A stretch of 64,000 bases of DNA, from contig CAUJJS010000254.1 in NCBI GenBank assembly GCA_963205415.1, positions 52,098 through 116,097 on the forward strand, written 5' to 3'. The position numbers and the translations under genes were made by a program. Origin of the DNA: Pseudomonadota bacterium. Lineage in GTDB: Bacteria > Pseudomonadota > Gammaproteobacteria > Xanthomonadales > Xanthomonadaceae. Within the stretch, counting starts at the first letter, position 1; every line of letters starts with the position of its first letter. The notes under the pieces were generated by a model. The model saw only the letters and a program-made list of their open reading frames with translations, was not told the DNA's origin and made no database searches. Below, piece by piece: positions 63,885-64,000 of this stretch.

Positions 63885-64000
63885 GTGGTTCACCACGAGG
63901 CCGTGCTCTGGCACCCACGCCAAGGCATCTACATGAGCCCCTACGAAGCCCCAGACCATGCGCTGTTCGAGTGGCTTCCTATCCTGGAGGAAGAACTGGC
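63885..64000 (+). CDS. Unidentified protein, N-terminal part (cut by window edge)
   Basis: From GTG 63885 (or ATG 63933) the frame reads VVHHEAVLWHPRQGIYMSPY and then ALFEWLPILEEELA to the window edge. Upstream the frame is stopped at 63,855. The sequence does not resemble anything I know. It follows the repeat array, so it could be the first gene of a transposon or another insertion. Too short to decide. Confidence 0.35.
   Translation, partial: MVHHEAVLWHPRQGIYMSPYEAPDHALFEWLPILEEEL

Overview
The window reads as a high-GC betaproteobacterium of the order Burkholderiales, most likely Comamonadaceae. This rests on the core gene order gpsA-secB-grxC-rhodanese-gpmA-ctpA-moeB and coaD-rsmD-two M16 proteases-ftsY on the right, and on the protein sequences. 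It is an inference from family resemblance; no database search was possible.

Layout. Bases 1 to about 43,430 look like the distal part of a large integrative element, probably an ICE. Its right boundary is a P4-type tyrosine integrase (41,806-43,167, minus strand) beside a 48-base 3' half of a tRNA-Arg(ACG) gene (43,431-43,478). No matching intact tRNA is present further left, so the left end and the conjugation genes should lie outside the window. Inside the element, 1-3,469 holds a CoA-transferase / MmgE-PrpD / CitE / citryl-CoA-lyase-like acid degradation cluster. 3,605-9,527 holds a compact panD-bioA-bioF-bioD-bioB-(panB remnant)-panC vitamin cluster, with a broken bioB 3' end just upstream of it. 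From about 10 kb the backbone begins: a degenerate recombinase, a DUF1173 protein, a phage-type recombination directionality factor, an SbcCD-like pair, a RadC-family operon, many small unknown genes, a histone-H1-like protein, a MazF-type toxin-antitoxin pair, a 1,662-residue helicase/N6-methyltransferase, a diguanylate cyclase, ParB, a RES/Xre toxin-antitoxin pair, a second recombinase, a ParM-like actin and a nuclease that appears to be split over two genes.

Several leftward backbone operons carry a repeated, covarying 5'-leader hairpin element. It resembles in context the published radC RNA motif and may form an element-wide RNA regulon.

Bases 43,536-56,047 are ordinary core chromosome. 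At the 3' end of ftsY a second, 4,955-bp island (56,048-61,002) is inserted, bounded by a perfect 40-bp direct repeat of the ftsY 3' end. It carries a Bug/TctC solute-binding protein, a DUF1254/DUF1214 protein, a CaiB/BaiF CoA-transferase and a divergent LysR regulator, and no integrase. Core or metabolic genes resume with cutA, a hydroxypyruvate isomerase and a MOFRL glycerate kinase. At the right edge (63,589-63,714) three related 17-bp repeats and an inverted repeat resemble the end of another transposon.

How the parts fit: the integrative element combines nutritional cargo (biotin, beta-alanine/pantothenate, organic acid catabolism) with stability functions (ParB, ParM, two toxin-antitoxin systems), DNA processing (SbcCD-like, RDF, Cas4-like) and a probable anti-restriction or modification enzyme.
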